NCBI RefSeq assembly: GCF_004341885.1
Contig: NZ_SLVX01000005.1
Coordinates: 186,001-250,000 of the forward strand
DNA from: Shinella granuli
Lineage (GTDB): Bacteria > Pseudomonadota > Alphaproteobacteria > Rhizobiales > Rhizobiaceae
Direction of reading: 5' to 3'
Length of the DNA stretch: 64,000 nt
Below are positions 42,192 to 52,023 of the stretch, in pieces. The translations under genes and the position numbers were made by a program. Under the pieces are notes generated by a model. It was given only the letters and a program-made list of their open reading frames with translations, was not told where the DNA came from and searched no databases. Each line of letters begins with the position of its first letter. Position 1 is the stretch's first letter.

Positions 42192-43082
42192 TTACTGGAG
42201 GAAACCCTCGGAGGTCAGGAAGCCCGTTGCGACCTCCTCGACGGAACGCTTGTCGACATCGACGGAGGCGTTGAGCTTGGCCATGATCGTGTCGTCAAGC
42301 TTGGCGGAAAGGCCATTCAGGATATCGGCAAGCTCCGGAGAAGCGTCGAGGACCTCCTTGCGGATGACCGGCGTCAGCGCGTAGTCCGGGAAATAGCCCT
42401 TGTCATCCTTGAGGACGACGAAATCGAATGCGGGAATGCGGCCGTCGGTCGCGAACACGAGACCCGTGTCGATCTGGGAATCCCGCAGGGCCTGGTAAAC
42501 GAGACCGGTGTCCATGCGCTTGACATTCTCGCGGCCGAATTCGAAGCCATAGGCCTGTTCGAGCGGCTTGAGGCCGTCGACGCGCGCATAGAATTCCGCA
42601 TTGCATCCGAAGGAGAGCGTTTCGCCCGCGCCGATTTTCGCCGCCAGATCGGAGAGCGTCGAAATCCCCTTGGCCGCCGCATCGTCCTTCCGCATGGCGA
42701 TGCCGTATGTGTTGTTCGCCCGGGACGGATCCAGCCAGACGAGGCCCTTGGCCGCATCGAGTTCCTTGATCCTGGCGTAGGTGGCCGCCGGATCGAGCTT
42801 CTCGGTGATCTTGTTGAACGTGATCAGCGACGTGCCGGTATATTCCCAGTAGACGTCGATCTGTCCTGCTTCCTGGGCCTGACGCAGGGGCGCGGTTCCA
42901 AGTCCGCTGCGCTTGTCGACCGTGAACCCCTTTGCCTGCAGCAACTGGCCGGTCATCTCCGCGATGATCTGCTGCTCGGTGAAATTCTTGCCGCCGACGA
43001 CGATGTCTTTTGCTGCAGCCGCACCGGCCACAAGCGCAATGGCGATGCCGGCGACAAGGCCCTTCAATCCAGGTTTCTTCAT
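42192..43082 (-). CDS. OpuAC-like binding protein of a quaternary-amine ABC transporter
   Basis: 296 residues: signal peptide KKPGLKGLVAGIAIALVAGAAAA, then the type II binding fold of OsmF/YehZ/OpuCC proteins (VVGGKNFTEQQIIAEMTGQL, GQIDVYWEYTGT, LSFGCNAEFYAR). Trp and Tyr residues in IDVYWEYTGTS could form the aromatic cage for a trimethylammonium group. Ligand unknown. Confidence 0.88.
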   Translation of the reverse strand: MKKPGLKGLVAGIAIALVAGAAAAKDIVVGGKNFTEQQIIAEMTGQLLQAKGFTVDKRSGLGTAPLRQAQEAGQIDVYWEYTGTSLITFNKITEKLDPAATYARIKELDAAKGLVWLDPSRANNTYGIAMRKDDAAAKGISTLSDLAAKIGAGETLSFGCNAEFYARVDGLKPLEQAYGFEFGRENVKRMDTGLVYQALRDSQIDTGLVFATDGRIPAFDFVVLKDDKGYFPDYALTPVIRKEVLDASPELADILNGLSAKLDDTIMAKLNASVDVDKRSVEEVATGFLTSEGFLQ

Positions 43083-43113
43083 AGTCTCACTCCCCTTTTG
43101 CTCGATTGGTTGG

Positions 43114-43848
43114 TTAACGAAGCGGGTTGACCCCTCTGGGGATCAGCCAGTACTGGCACTGGCCGATTGCAAAGTCCGCCACGATGGCCAGCATGGCCGT
43201 GGGGATCGCACCCGCCAGAAGCATCGATGTGTCCATCAGGTCGATGCCGGTGAAAATCAGCTCTCCCAGGCCGCCGCCGCCGACCAGGAACGCCAGCGGC
43301 GCCGTGCCGACATTGATCGCAATGGCCGTCCGAACGCCGGCGAGGATGACGAAAAGCGCATTCGGCAACTCGACCCGGAACAGGATCTGCCGGTCCGTCA
43401 TCCCCATTCCCGTGGCCGCTTCCACAAGGTAGCGGGGCACCATGCTCAGGCCGGCGATCGTATTCAGCACGATGGGCAGAAGCGTCAGCACGGTGAGGCC
43501 AAAGATCGCCGAAGGCGCGCCGATGCCGAGAAAGGACATGGCAAGCGCGAGAACGGCGAGCGTCGGAATCGTGGTGCCGAGATTGATGACCTGCGTTATC
43601 GCGTCCGCGTGATAGCGCAGGGGCTTGCGCGTCAGAGCGATCCCGAGCGGCAGGCCGATGGCAAGCGCCAGGGCGCTGGAATAGGCGACCAGCATCAGAT
43701 GCTGGCCGGCCAGATAGAGGATGTCCTCGCGATAGCTCAGGATCGTGCCGAGAAGACCGGATGACGCGGCCCACGCTCCGAGCGCGACCAGCGCGAGCGA
43801 AGACACGATGCTGGTGTAGGAGGAGGCTGGGGAAGAGGACGTCGTCAT
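43114..43848 (-). CDS. OpuC/Yeh-type ABC permease
   Basis: 244 residues, about six helices. The EAA-like loop is RYLVEAATGMGMTDRQILFRVELP, followed by VGTAPLAFLVGGGGLGELIF. It overlaps the ATPase stop by four bases (ATGA) and would pair with the second permease. Confidence 0.87.
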   Translation of the reverse strand: MTTSSSPASSYTSIVSSLALVALGAWAASSGLLGTILSYREDILYLAGQHLMLVAYSSALALAIGLPLGIALTRKPLRYHADAITQVINLGTTIPTLAVLALAMSFLGIGAPSAIFGLTVLTLLPIVLNTIAGLSMVPRYLVEAATGMGMTDRQILFRVELPNALFVILAGVRTAIAINVGTAPLAFLVGGGGLGELIFTGIDLMDTSMLLAGAIPTAMLAIVADFAIGQCQYWLIPRGVNPLR

Positions 43849-44948
43849 TCGCGGTAACTCGCACCAAGGAGCTGGCTTATTCCGCGCTGCGTCACGTAGC
43901 CTTTGTAAAAGCCTTCATCGTCGACGCAGGCAAGCCAGGTCACGCCATGGGAAAACATCGCGGAAACCGCGTTTCTCAGGTCGTCGTTGACGTTGATCAG
44001 CCCCGGCAAGGTCTCGACATGATCGCCGACGACGCCTCCCTTGCCACGGATGTCGTTGAGGTGAAGGAAGCCGCGGGCCCGGCCGCGGGGGCCGACCATG
44101 ACGATGGTCGTATGGTTGTTCGCCTCCATCCGCGCCACGGCCGTTTCCAGGCTGTCGCCTGCCACGACGCTGACCGGCGCGACCTGCATGGCATCGGCCA
44201 CCTTTACCAGGCGCAACCGCTTCAGCGTCCGGTCGCCGCCGACGAAATCCGCAACGAAATTGTCGATCGGGTTCGCCAGGATATGATCAGGCTTGTCGAA
44301 CTGGATCAGCTTGCCGTCGCGGAAAATGGCGATGTGGCTGGCCATCTTGACCGCCTCGTCGATATCGTGGCTGACGAAGACGACGGTTTTCTTCAGCTCC
44401 GCCTGGAGCTTCATGAACTCGTCCTGGATGACCTCACGGTTGATCGGGTCGATCGCGCCGAAAGGTTCGTCCATGAGCAGGACCGGCGGATCGGCGGCAA
44501 GCGCCCGCACCACGCCGACGCGCTGCTGCTGGCCACCCGACAACTCCTTGGGATAGCGCCGCAGGAAGACCGACGGGTCGAGGTTCACCAGTTCCAGGAG
44601 TTCGGCCGCGCGCTTGCGCGATTTCTTGCGGTCCCATCCGAGCAGGTCGGGGACCACGCAGATATTGTCCTCGATGGTCTTGTTCGGGAAAAGGCCGATC
44701 TGCTGGATGACGTAGCCGATGGAGCGCCGCAAGGTCACGGCGTCGAGCGTGGAGGTGTCGCGCCCGTCGATGAAGATCTTGCCGGACGTCGGCGTGATCA
44801 ACCGGTTGATCATTTTCATCGTGGTCGTCTTGCCGCAGCCCGACGGGCCGAGGAGAACACAGACCGCGCCCGACGGCACGTCCATGGTGACGCCGTCGAC
44901 GGCGGTTACGGAACCAAAAGCTTTGGTGAGGCGATCAAGTCTAATCAT
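43845..44948 (-). CDS. Quaternary-amine ABC ATPase with CBS domains
   Basis: 367 residues. ABC domain 1-235: Walker A GPSGCGKTT, signature LSGGQQQR, Walker B LLMDEPFGAID and VSHD. After it, two CBS motifs (residues about 245-360: VAGDSLETAVARMEANNHTT and DDLRNAVSAMFSHGVTW). This ProV/OpuCA layout senses ionic strength in some transporters. Start ATG 44948 overlaps the upstream permease stop. Confidence 0.9.
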   Translation of the reverse strand: MIRLDRLTKAFGSVTAVDGVTMDVPSGAVCVLLGPSGCGKTTTMKMINRLITPTSGKIFIDGRDTSTLDAVTLRRSIGYVIQQIGLFPNKTIEDNICVVPDLLGWDRKKSRKRAAELLELVNLDPSVFLRRYPKELSGGQQQRVGVVRALAADPPVLLMDEPFGAIDPINREVIQDEFMKLQAELKKTVVFVSHDIDEAVKMASHIAIFRDGKLIQFDKPDHILANPIDNFVADFVGGDRTLKRLRLVKVADAMQVAPVSVVAGDSLETAVARMEANNHTTIVMVGPRGRARGFLHLNDIRGKGGVVGDHVETLPGLINVNDDLRNAVSAMFSHGVTWLACVDDEGFYKGYVTQRGISQLLGASYRE

Positions 44949-45601
44949 GGATTTGTCCGAAGGCCTGGAGATGTCAGATACCGTCTCAGGGCGAGAAGGG
45001 AGAAGTCTGCGACAATGGCAAGGACGCTTACGGCTATCGCGCCCGTCAGCAGCTGGCGCGGGTCGGTCTGGCTGATCCCGCGGGATATGAACGTGCCCAG
45101 ACCGCCGGCGCCGATATAGGTCGCGATGGCGGCGACGGCGATGTTGAGGACGACGGCATTCCGTACCCCGTTGATGATCACGGGAAGGGCGATCGGCAGC
45201 TCGACATGGCGCAGACGCTGGAGGAAGGTCATGCCCATACCGACCGCTGCCTCGCGCAGGGACGGATCGACATTCATGATCGCGGTATAGGTGTTCCGGA
45301 TGATGGGCAGCTGGGCGTAGATCACCAGCGCGATCACGGCCGGGAGAAATCCGATGCCCTGGCCGATCTTGGACAGGACCGGAATGAGCAGGCCGAACAG
45401 CGCGATGGACGGGATCGTCATGACGGCCGCCGCAACGTAGAGTACCCGGTCGGCAAGCGCACGGCTTCGCGTGATCAGGATGCCGATCGGAACGCCCGTG
45501 CAAATCGCGATGACGATCGAGATGCCGACCAGCCAGATGTGTTCCAGCGTCCGCGTCCAGATCAGCGGCAGATTCTCGCCGATGAATTGAAATGTTCCCA
45601 T
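44945..45601 (-). CDS. OpuC/Yeh-type ABC permease, first gene of the transporter operon
   Basis: 218 residues, about five helices, EAA loop VDPSLREAAVGMGMTFLQRLRHVELP and IGAGGLGTFISRG. GGGGGGAGG precedes ATG 45601. It is separated from the GlxA-type regulator gene by 162 bases that should hold the operon promoter. Confidence 0.87.
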   Translation of the reverse strand: MGTFQFIGENLPLIWTRTLEHIWLVGISIVIAICTGVPIGILITRSRALADRVLYVAAAVMTIPSIALFGLLIPVLSKIGQGIGFLPAVIALVIYAQLPIIRNTYTAIMNVDPSLREAAVGMGMTFLQRLRHVELPIALPVIINGVRNAVVLNIAVAAIATYIGAGGLGTFISRGISQTDPRQLLTGAIAVSVLAIVADFSLLALRRYLTSPGLRTNP

Positions 45602-45763
45602 TTTATCCTCCCCCCTACCTCGCTAGAGGATGTCCCGATCCTAGGGAATGAAGAGGAAAGTTCGAACCGAATGTCCGACGGGAAGTATCAAAAATCCGCC
45701 ATGCGGAAGACGCTCATTTGATAAGGCACGGGGGCGAAGCACAATAATGGCCATTCCGCGGGA

Positions 45764-46738
45764 TCAGACGCTGTCGGATCTTCGACGCTCGTCACTGGGA
45801 CTGTTGCCATATCGGCGCCGATAGGCGCTGCCGAGATGGGACGCCGAAACGAATCCGCAGCGAAGCGCGATGGCGGCGATGGTTTCGGAACTCTCCTTCG
45901 CCAGCCGGCGCGCCTCGTTCAACCGCACATTGAGGTAGAACCGCTGTGGGGTCATCTCGAAATGCTGATGCCAGAGGCGTTCCAGCTGGCGGATGGAAAG
46001 GCCGCTTCTCTTGGCAACCTCATCGATCGGAACGACGTATTCGAGATTCTGCTCCATGATGGCGATCGCCGCGGCAAGTCTGGCATCGTGGATGCCATAG
46101 CGCCACTGGATCGCCATCCGCTGATGTTCTTCAGGCCCCCGAATGCGGGTATGCAGAAATTGCTCTGCCGTGTCGGCGGCGAGCTTGGCGCCATAATCGC
46201 CGGAAATCTGGGCGAGCATCAGATCGATGGCGGCGGTGCCACCGGCGCAGGTCCATCGATTGTCATCCCGGACATACAGTTCGCGCGTGACCTCGATTTC
46301 AGGGAATTCCTCGGCAAACTGGGGAAGCGATTCCCAATGCAGCGTGCAGCGCTTGCCCGCCAGCAGTCCCGCACGGGCGAGCAGGAATGTCCCGGTGCTC
46401 AAGGCACCGACAGGCTTTCCGCTCACCGCCTGCCTGCGAAGGAACTGGAGGATCGGCTTGGGCCGCTTGCTCTCGATATCGAGGCTGGCGACGACGAACA
46501 GCCGATCGAGATGGGGAGCGTCGTCTATCGAAACCGTGCGCGTCTCAAAGCCGCTGCTGGAGCTGATCTCGCCGCCCTCCTGCGAAAGGAGGCACCAATC
46601 GTAAAGCTTGCGGCCGGAAAGCCTGTTGGCCGCGCGCAGAGGCTCGCTCGCGGAGGCCAGCGCCATCATCGAAAACTGCGGAAGGAGCAGCAACCCGACG
46701 CTGATCGGACGCCCCTCTTCGATCCGTTGCTGCATCAT
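45764..46738 (-). CDS. GlxA-family AraC-type regulator
   Basis: About 324 residues from the ATG at 46738; a TTG at 46804 is in frame but lacks a ribosome site. Residues 1-190 form a DJ-1/PfpI-like amidase-fold sensor (GLLLLPQFSMMALASASEP, STGTFLLARAGLL). Residues about 215-315 form the AraC HTH (VAKRSGLSIRQLERLWHQHF, IAAIALRCGFVSASHLGSAY). Related proteins (GbdR, CdhR) control choline, betaine and carnitine use, which fits the transporter next door. Confidence 0.88.
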   Translation of the reverse strand: MMQQRIEEGRPISVGLLLLPQFSMMALASASEPLRAANRLSGRKLYDWCLLSQEGGEISSSSGFETRTVSIDDAPHLDRLFVVASLDIESKRPKPILQFLRRQAVSGKPVGALSTGTFLLARAGLLAGKRCTLHWESLPQFAEEFPEIEVTRELYVRDDNRWTCAGGTAAIDLMLAQISGDYGAKLAADTAEQFLHTRIRGPEEHQRMAIQWRYGIHDARLAAAIAIMEQNLEYVVPIDEVAKRSGLSIRQLERLWHQHFEMTPQRFYLNVRLNEARRLAKESSETIAAIALRCGFVSASHLGSAYRRRYGNSPSDERRRSDSV

Positions 46739-46819
46739 TCCCGTCGGCCGCGGCCCCTTCGATCCTGGAACATATGGGCCGGAAGGTATCCGACGGTCGC
46801 TCAAAAAGGAATCGGGATT

Positions 46820-49800
46820 TCAGGAGGGCGGGACCGTCCGGCCGGCGGCGGCCTCCGGCGCGCCGAACTCGGCCAGCAGCGCCTCGATCGGGTGCTTCAG
46901 CCTCACGCCGTCGATGCTCGCGGCCTGCGCCCGACACGAGAAACCGTCGGCAAGCAGGGGCGCCGCACCACGCCGCGCCACCTGAAGTGCCCAGCTCTGG
47001 GAATAGATGCGTTCGGACAGTTCCCGATGCTCGGCCTCGTGTCCGAAGGTGCCCGCCATGCCGCAGCATCCGGTCGCCTCGACCGTCAGGTCGAGCCCGC
47101 ACGACGCGAAGACCGACCGCCACGCCGAGACGGCGGCCGCGGCGGTGCTCCGCTCCGTGCAATGGGGAATGAAGCGGTACGTGCGCCCGCCGGCCCGCTG
47201 CGGAAGAAGGTCGGCGCGCACGTTCAGCCATTCCTGGATCAACCGGACCTTCGGCAGCCTCTGCCCGGGCAGTGCCGCCCGATATTCCGAGCGATAGGTG
47301 AGCGTCATCGACGGATCGACGCCGATCAACGCCACGCCCGTATCCTCAAGCGCCAGAAGCAGGTCCGCATTCCGCTGCGCGACACGCGCAAACCGCCCCA
47401 GGAAACCGTGGACATGCAGAGGCTTGCCATTCTGCCGGAAAGGCGCAAGCCAGGGGCGTATGCCGATGAGCTTGAGAAAATCGACCAGGGCCAGCAGCAC
47501 CTGCGGATCGTAATATGCGATGAAGGCGTCCGGCACGATGACGACGCTCGAAGCGCGCTCGTCCTTGTCAAGAGCGGACAGGGCCGCGGGCGTCGCGGTC
47601 GCCACGGCACGCGCCTTTAGCGCCTTGGCAAGCCGCAGGCGCGGCAACCGGGGCGTGTGGACGAGGCCGATGGCCCGCAGCAGGCCGGATCCCGACGCCG
47701 CATTGACGATCCCGGGAAACCGGGCGAGGAAGGGCAACGTCGCTTCGAGGCTCGCCATCACATGATGGCGGAGCGGGCGCAGGTAGCGCCCATGGTAGAG
47801 TTCGAGGAACTTGGCCCGGAAGGTCGGCACGTCGACCTTGATCGGGCACTGACCGGAGCAGGACTTGCAGGCGAGACAGCCGGACATGGCCTCGTGGACC
47901 TGATGCGAAAAATCCTGCGGATCCCGCCGAAGCGTCGCCAGCAGACGGGCTGCAAAACCGCGCCAGGGCGGCGCCTCCCGCAGCCGTCTCGCCTCCTCGA
48001 GCGGATCGACGCCTTGCACGGCCAGCCGGCGGAGCCATTCCCGCATGAGCTGCGCGCGTCCTTTCGGCGAGTGACGCCGCTGCCTCGTCCCCTTCCAGGA
48101 CGGGCACATGGCCTCATCCGGGTTCCAGGAGAAACACGCGCCGTTCCCGTTGCAATGCAGCGCCTCGTCGAAACCGGCGCGGATCACGGGCGGGATCTGG
48201 CGATCGTGCGCGCCCTTCGTGGGCGGACCGTCGATCCGCACGAGCGGCTGGCCGGGCGGCGCGGCGATCTTGCCGGGATTGAACTGGTTTCCCGGATCGA
48301 AGATCGTCTTCACCTCCTGGAGCAGCGGGTAAAGGGGACCGAAGACCCGGGGGGAGAATTCCGACCGCATGCCCTTGCCATGTTCGCCCCAGAGCAGCCC
48401 GCCGAAGCGGAGCGTCAGCGCCACGACTTCCTCGGTGATTTCCCGGATCAGATGCCCGGCCCCGTCCGACTTCATGTCGATGGCAGGGCGGACATGCAGC
48501 ACGCCGGCATCCACATGTCCGAACATGCCGTATTCCATACCGCGACGATCCAGCACCGCACGGAATTCAGCGATGTAGTCGGCGAGGTTTTCGGGCGGCA
48601 CGGCCGTATCCTCGACAAAGGCGATCGGGCGGCTGTCGCCCTTCATGTTGCCCAGAAGGCCGACGGCCTTCTTGCGCATATCCCATAGTCTGTGGACCTG
48701 TGGCGCTCCACGAGCGAGGGTATAGCCGCGCCGTCCCATCCGGCCCGGCTCACGATCGAGCTCGGCGGTCAGAAGCGCCAGCGCCGCCTCGACGTCTTCA
48801 CCGCGCATCCCGACGAATTCGATCAGGTTGACGCCGCGAACGGGATCCGGCCCCGCATCCGGGAAAAACGCCTTCACGTCGTCCCAGACCGGATCGCCTT
48901 GCGCGAGTGCCAGCACCTTCGAATCGATGGTCTCGATCGACGCGGGGGCAAACCCCATCAGCGCTTGCGCATCCCGCAACGCCGCATCGAAGCTGTCATA
49001 GCGTTGCACCACCAGGGCCTCATGCGTCGGAATCGGCATGAGATTGAGAACCGCTTCTGCCAGGAAGCCGAGCGTTCCCTCCGATCCGCACAGAACCGAA
49101 TTCAGGTCGAACGCGCCGTCGTCCCGCCGGATATGGGCAAGGTCGTAGCCGGTCAGGCTGCGGTTCAGCTTCGGGAAGCGGGCGGCGATCTCCTCCGCGT
49201 TCTCGCGGTGCAACTGCAAGACCCGCCGATGGATCATGCCGGCAAGATCGTCCTGCGTAACGACGCGTTCCAGCGCGGCTTCATCCAGCGGGGCAGAGCG
49301 CCAGACGGAGCCATCGCAAAGAACCGTCGTGAGCTCCAGGACATGATCGCGCGTTTTACCGTAGAGGCACGACCCCTGGCCGCAGGCGTCGGTGGAAATC
49401 ATGCCGCCGATGGTGGCGCGGTTCGACGTCGACAGCTCCGGTGCGAAGAACAGGCCGTAGGGCTTCAGCGCCGCGTTCAGTTGATCCTTGACCACGCCCG
49501 TCTGCACCCGCGCAGTGCGTTTGACCGGATCGATCTCAAGAATATGGTTCATGTGGCGGGAAAGGTCGACGACGACCCCGGAACCCAGCGACTGGCCATT
49601 CGTCCCGGTGCCGCCGCCGCGCGGCGAGACGACCACGTCGGCAAAGCGCGGATCGCGAAGGACCTTGGCGATCCGCACCAGGTCGTCGCGATCCTGCGGA
49701 AAAGCGACGGCCTCGGGCATCACCTGATAGATCGAATTGTCCGTGGCGAGCACCGTCCGGTCGGCGGCGCTCGCCGTCAGGTCTCCGGCAAACCCCCTGG

Positions 49801-49870
49801 CCTGAAGCTCAGCGAAGAAAGCGGCGTAAAGCGGCAATGGATCGGGCGGGGAAGCGAGGCTCGGGATCAT
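46820..49870 (-). CDS. YdiJ-like FAD/Fe-S D-2-hydroxyacid dehydrogenase
   Basis: 1016 residues, almost the E. coli YdiJ length. N-terminal FAD-binding domain (SPRGGGTGTNGQSLGSG, ATIGGMISTDACGQGS, GSEGTLGFLAEAV), FAD-oxidase C domain (DAGVLHVRPAIDMK, GEHGKGMRS), then a [4Fe-4S] ferredoxin segment (CLACKSCSGQCPIKVDVP) and a CCG domain (GCCGMAGTFGHE). YdiJ oxidises D-2-hydroxyglutarate; the substrate here may differ. It lies between the hydrolase gene and the regulator, all on one strand. Confidence 0.87.
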   Translation of the reverse strand: MIPSLASPPDPLPLYAAFFAELQARGFAGDLTASAADRTVLATDNSIYQVMPEAVAFPQDRDDLVRIAKVLRDPRFADVVVSPRGGGTGTNGQSLGSGVVVDLSRHMNHILEIDPVKRTARVQTGVVKDQLNAALKPYGLFFAPELSTSNRATIGGMISTDACGQGSCLYGKTRDHVLELTTVLCDGSVWRSAPLDEAALERVVTQDDLAGMIHRRVLQLHRENAEEIAARFPKLNRSLTGYDLAHIRRDDGAFDLNSVLCGSEGTLGFLAEAVLNLMPIPTHEALVVQRYDSFDAALRDAQALMGFAPASIETIDSKVLALAQGDPVWDDVKAFFPDAGPDPVRGVNLIEFVGMRGEDVEAALALLTAELDREPGRMGRRGYTLARGAPQVHRLWDMRKKAVGLLGNMKGDSRPIAFVEDTAVPPENLADYIAEFRAVLDRRGMEYGMFGHVDAGVLHVRPAIDMKSDGAGHLIREITEEVVALTLRFGGLLWGEHGKGMRSEFSPRVFGPLYPLLQEVKTIFDPGNQFNPGKIAAPPGQPLVRIDGPPTKGAHDRQIPPVIRAGFDEALHCNGNGACFSWNPDEAMCPSWKGTRQRRHSPKGRAQLMREWLRRLAVQGVDPLEEARRLREAPPWRGFAARLLATLRRDPQDFSHQVHEAMSGCLACKSCSGQCPIKVDVPTFRAKFLELYHGRYLRPLRHHVMASLEATLPFLARFPGIVNAASGSGLLRAIGLVHTPRLPRLRLAKALKARAVATATPAALSALDKDERASSVVIVPDAFIAYYDPQVLLALVDFLKLIGIRPWLAPFRQNGKPLHVHGFLGRFARVAQRNADLLLALEDTGVALIGVDPSMTLTYRSEYRAALPGQRLPKVRLIQEWLNVRADLLPQRAGGRTYRFIPHCTERSTAAAAVSAWRSVFASCGLDLTVEATGCCGMAGTFGHEAEHRELSERIYSQSWALQVARRGAAPLLADGFSCRAQAASIDGVRLKHPIEALLAEFGAPEAAAGRTVPPS

Positions 49871-49916
49871 GGCGATAATTCGGTCCCGTACGGCCGGCCG
49901 GACGGGACCGTCTGCA

Positions 49917-50879
49917 TCAGGCGGTACGGATCGCCCGATCGATCTGCTCGATCAGATGATGGAAGATCGGGCTTTCGACCTGGTTCTGCTGGCCGTGCAT
50001 CATGCCCTCGATGATGAGCGGCTTGTCACCTGCGCGGCCCGGATAGGCCTTGTGCAGGCGGATCGACTCCGCGGGCATGTGCAGCGTGTTGTCGGCGCCG
50101 TGCACGATGAGAGCCGGCGGGAAGCCGTCGGCGCCCGCAATATCCTTCTCGGGATCGAAGTCCACATATTCCTTGTAGGATTTCGCGGTCACATGGCTGC
50201 AGCCGGGCCAGCGGTCGACGCCGCCGACCTCCGTGTAGCCGCCGAGCTGGCGGTCGACATAGTCCTGCGTATCCGGATCGAGCGGATAGTAGCCGAGCCT
50301 GGTCGCCTCGGTTCCGGTGTCGAACGGCGGGATCGCCGCATCATCCGCCAGCGCCTTGATCGCGGCGTCCGCGCCCGCCTTGTCGGCACGCAGGTCCTGA
50401 AGGGTAGCGATGCGGGTATAGCTCATCGGATTCCAGAACGCGATCTGCTCCTTGCCCTGGCGCGCGAGCGCAACGATGGCGGCGAGACTGGCAAGCGACC
50501 CCATGGCCCAGGAGGCCACGGCAGGCATCGCGCCGAAACGTTCCTTCGCCCAGCGAACCGCGGCAAGCACCTCGTCCGTCTGGTCCACGAGGCTGACATT
50601 GGTGACAGTGACGCCATCCTTCTGTGCGGTGTTGCGCACATCCTTGTTGGTGAAGAAGCCGGCGACGTCGTAGGTCATCACGCGGTAGCCGCGCCCCGCC
50701 AGCGCCCGGCCGAACAGTTGGCCGTACATGGAAACGCCGCCCGTGAAACCGGAATTGAAGACCACCGGCGGGAGGGCCTCGTCCGGAGAGGCCGGGCGAA
50801 ACACCCTGCCGGCAAGGTCGAGCGTCGCGTCACCGTAGGCGACAGGAAAGGTGATGTCTTCGATGATGATGTCCGTCAT
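49917..50879 (-). CDS. Alpha/beta-hydrolase-fold protein with atypical nucleophile elbow
   Basis: 320 residues with the usual strand order (VVFNSGFTGGVSM oxyanion region, VMTYDVAGF, PALIVHGADNTLHMP and a terminal GMMHGQ His). The elbow, normally G-x-S-x-G, reads S123-W-A125-M-G127, so the expected nucleophile is Ala. It may be a non-hydrolytic member or use another residue such as Ser128. The gene overlaps the amidohydrolase gene by four bases. Confidence 0.8.
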   Translation of the reverse strand: MTDIIIEDITFPVAYGDATLDLAGRVFRPASPDEALPPVVFNSGFTGGVSMYGQLFGRALAGRGYRVMTYDVAGFFTNKDVRNTAQKDGVTVTNVSLVDQTDEVLAAVRWAKERFGAMPAVASWAMGSLASLAAIVALARQGKEQIAFWNPMSYTRIATLQDLRADKAGADAAIKALADDAAIPPFDTGTEATRLGYYPLDPDTQDYVDRQLGGYTEVGGVDRWPGCSHVTAKSYKEYVDFDPEKDIAGADGFPPALIVHGADNTLHMPAESIRLHKAYPGRAGDKPLIIEGMMHGQQNQVESPIFHHLIEQIDRAIRTA

Positions 50880-51790
50880 GGCTTCGCTTTCTGCTGGACA
50901 GGGAAAAGATCGTCCGCGGCCGCACTCAGCAGCCGGCGGGCGGGGATGCCGGTGACGGCGCCTGCGGCCGAGGCGACCGCCTCGCAGAACGCGAACGCCG
51001 ACATGGTATTGAAATGGCTTGCAAAGCCGAGGCCCTGGCTATCGCCGCCCACATGGGGAGCATCGCTGGCCGACAGAAGCACCCGGTCGGCTCCCACTGC
51101 CGCCACGATGGCCGCCACGAAGGGCACGACGGCGCCGACGGTCGTCGAGGTTCGATATCCAGGCCCCTTGAACCATACGTTTCCTCTGCGCCCGGCCTCG
51201 TCGAGCAGGGCGCGATAGCTCGGCTCGGCAGCGCCGCGCTCGACATGGCATGTGCCAAGATGATCGATGACGACGCGCACATGGTCCGGAAGCTGACGCA
51301 GCACCTTCAGATTCGTCTCCGCCTCCTTGGCATAGACGTGGACATGCTGGTCGGCCCGCAGCCTTGCAAGGAGGGCGGCCCAGGCATCGCCGCGATAGGC
51401 CTGATCCGGGATGCTTTCCGGCGGAGCGTCGTGAAGGACGATCCGGATGCCCGCGACCTGGGGATGGGACAGCCGTTCGGCCGTGGCATAGGCGGGATCG
51501 GCCTTGATCGTTCCGACCAGCCGGATATCGCCGTAGCGTTCAGGCCATTGTGCCCGGAGCGCCTCCATCTCCTCGAAGGAAGCGAAGACGTTGGAGGAAT
51601 CGGGAAGAATGCTCAGATGGACGTTGTTGAGGAGCCTTGGGACCGTCCCGGCTTTCGACAGCTCTGCGAGATAGTCGGAAAGCGAGTGAGGAGCCGGCAG
51701 CGCATAGGGAAGCTGCCCTGCCACGGCCGCGAGGTCGGAGGCCGTGAAGAAATGGACGTGACCGTCCAAAGACATACTATCCGCAGCCAT
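50876..51790 (-). CDS. TIM-barrel metal-dependent amidohydrolase
   Basis: 304 residues of the amidohydrolase-2 superfamily: N-terminal DGHVHFF (His-x-His metal ligands), HVHVYAKEAETNLK, VVIDHLGTCH and C-terminal SASDAPHVGGD carrying the catalytic Asp. ATG 51790 has AAGGAGGAG upstream. It is the first gene of the leftward amidohydrolase, hydrolase and YdiJ-like group. Lactonase or decarboxylase activity is also possible within this superfamily. Confidence 0.83.
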   Translation of the reverse strand: MAADSMSLDGHVHFFTASDLAAVAGQLPYALPAPHSLSDYLAELSKAGTVPRLLNNVHLSILPDSSNVFASFEEMEALRAQWPERYGDIRLVGTIKADPAYATAERLSHPQVAGIRIVLHDAPPESIPDQAYRGDAWAALLARLRADQHVHVYAKEAETNLKVLRQLPDHVRVVIDHLGTCHVERGAAEPSYRALLDEAGRRGNVWFKGPGYRTSTTVGAVVPFVAAIVAAVGADRVLLSASDAPHVGGDSQGLGFASHFNTMSAFAFCEAVASAAGAVTGIPARRLLSAAADDLFPVQQKAKP

Positions 51791-52023
51791 GCTCTTGCTC
51801 CTCCTTGTGTGGAGCAAGATAGCGTCACGGACTTCGGCAACGTCCTGACCAGTCGACAGCTTATATCAAAACTTCGCCATCGGTGCGCAATTTCAAGAGA
51901 TCCGATGTTTCAAGCCTGCATGGTCAGGACGCGGCTTTTCATCAGGTGATTTCTCGACGGAAACATGCGGTTCACGCCAACCGGGCGCCGCCGCAGATGG
52001 TTTGCGGCGGCGATGTCCGGGTT

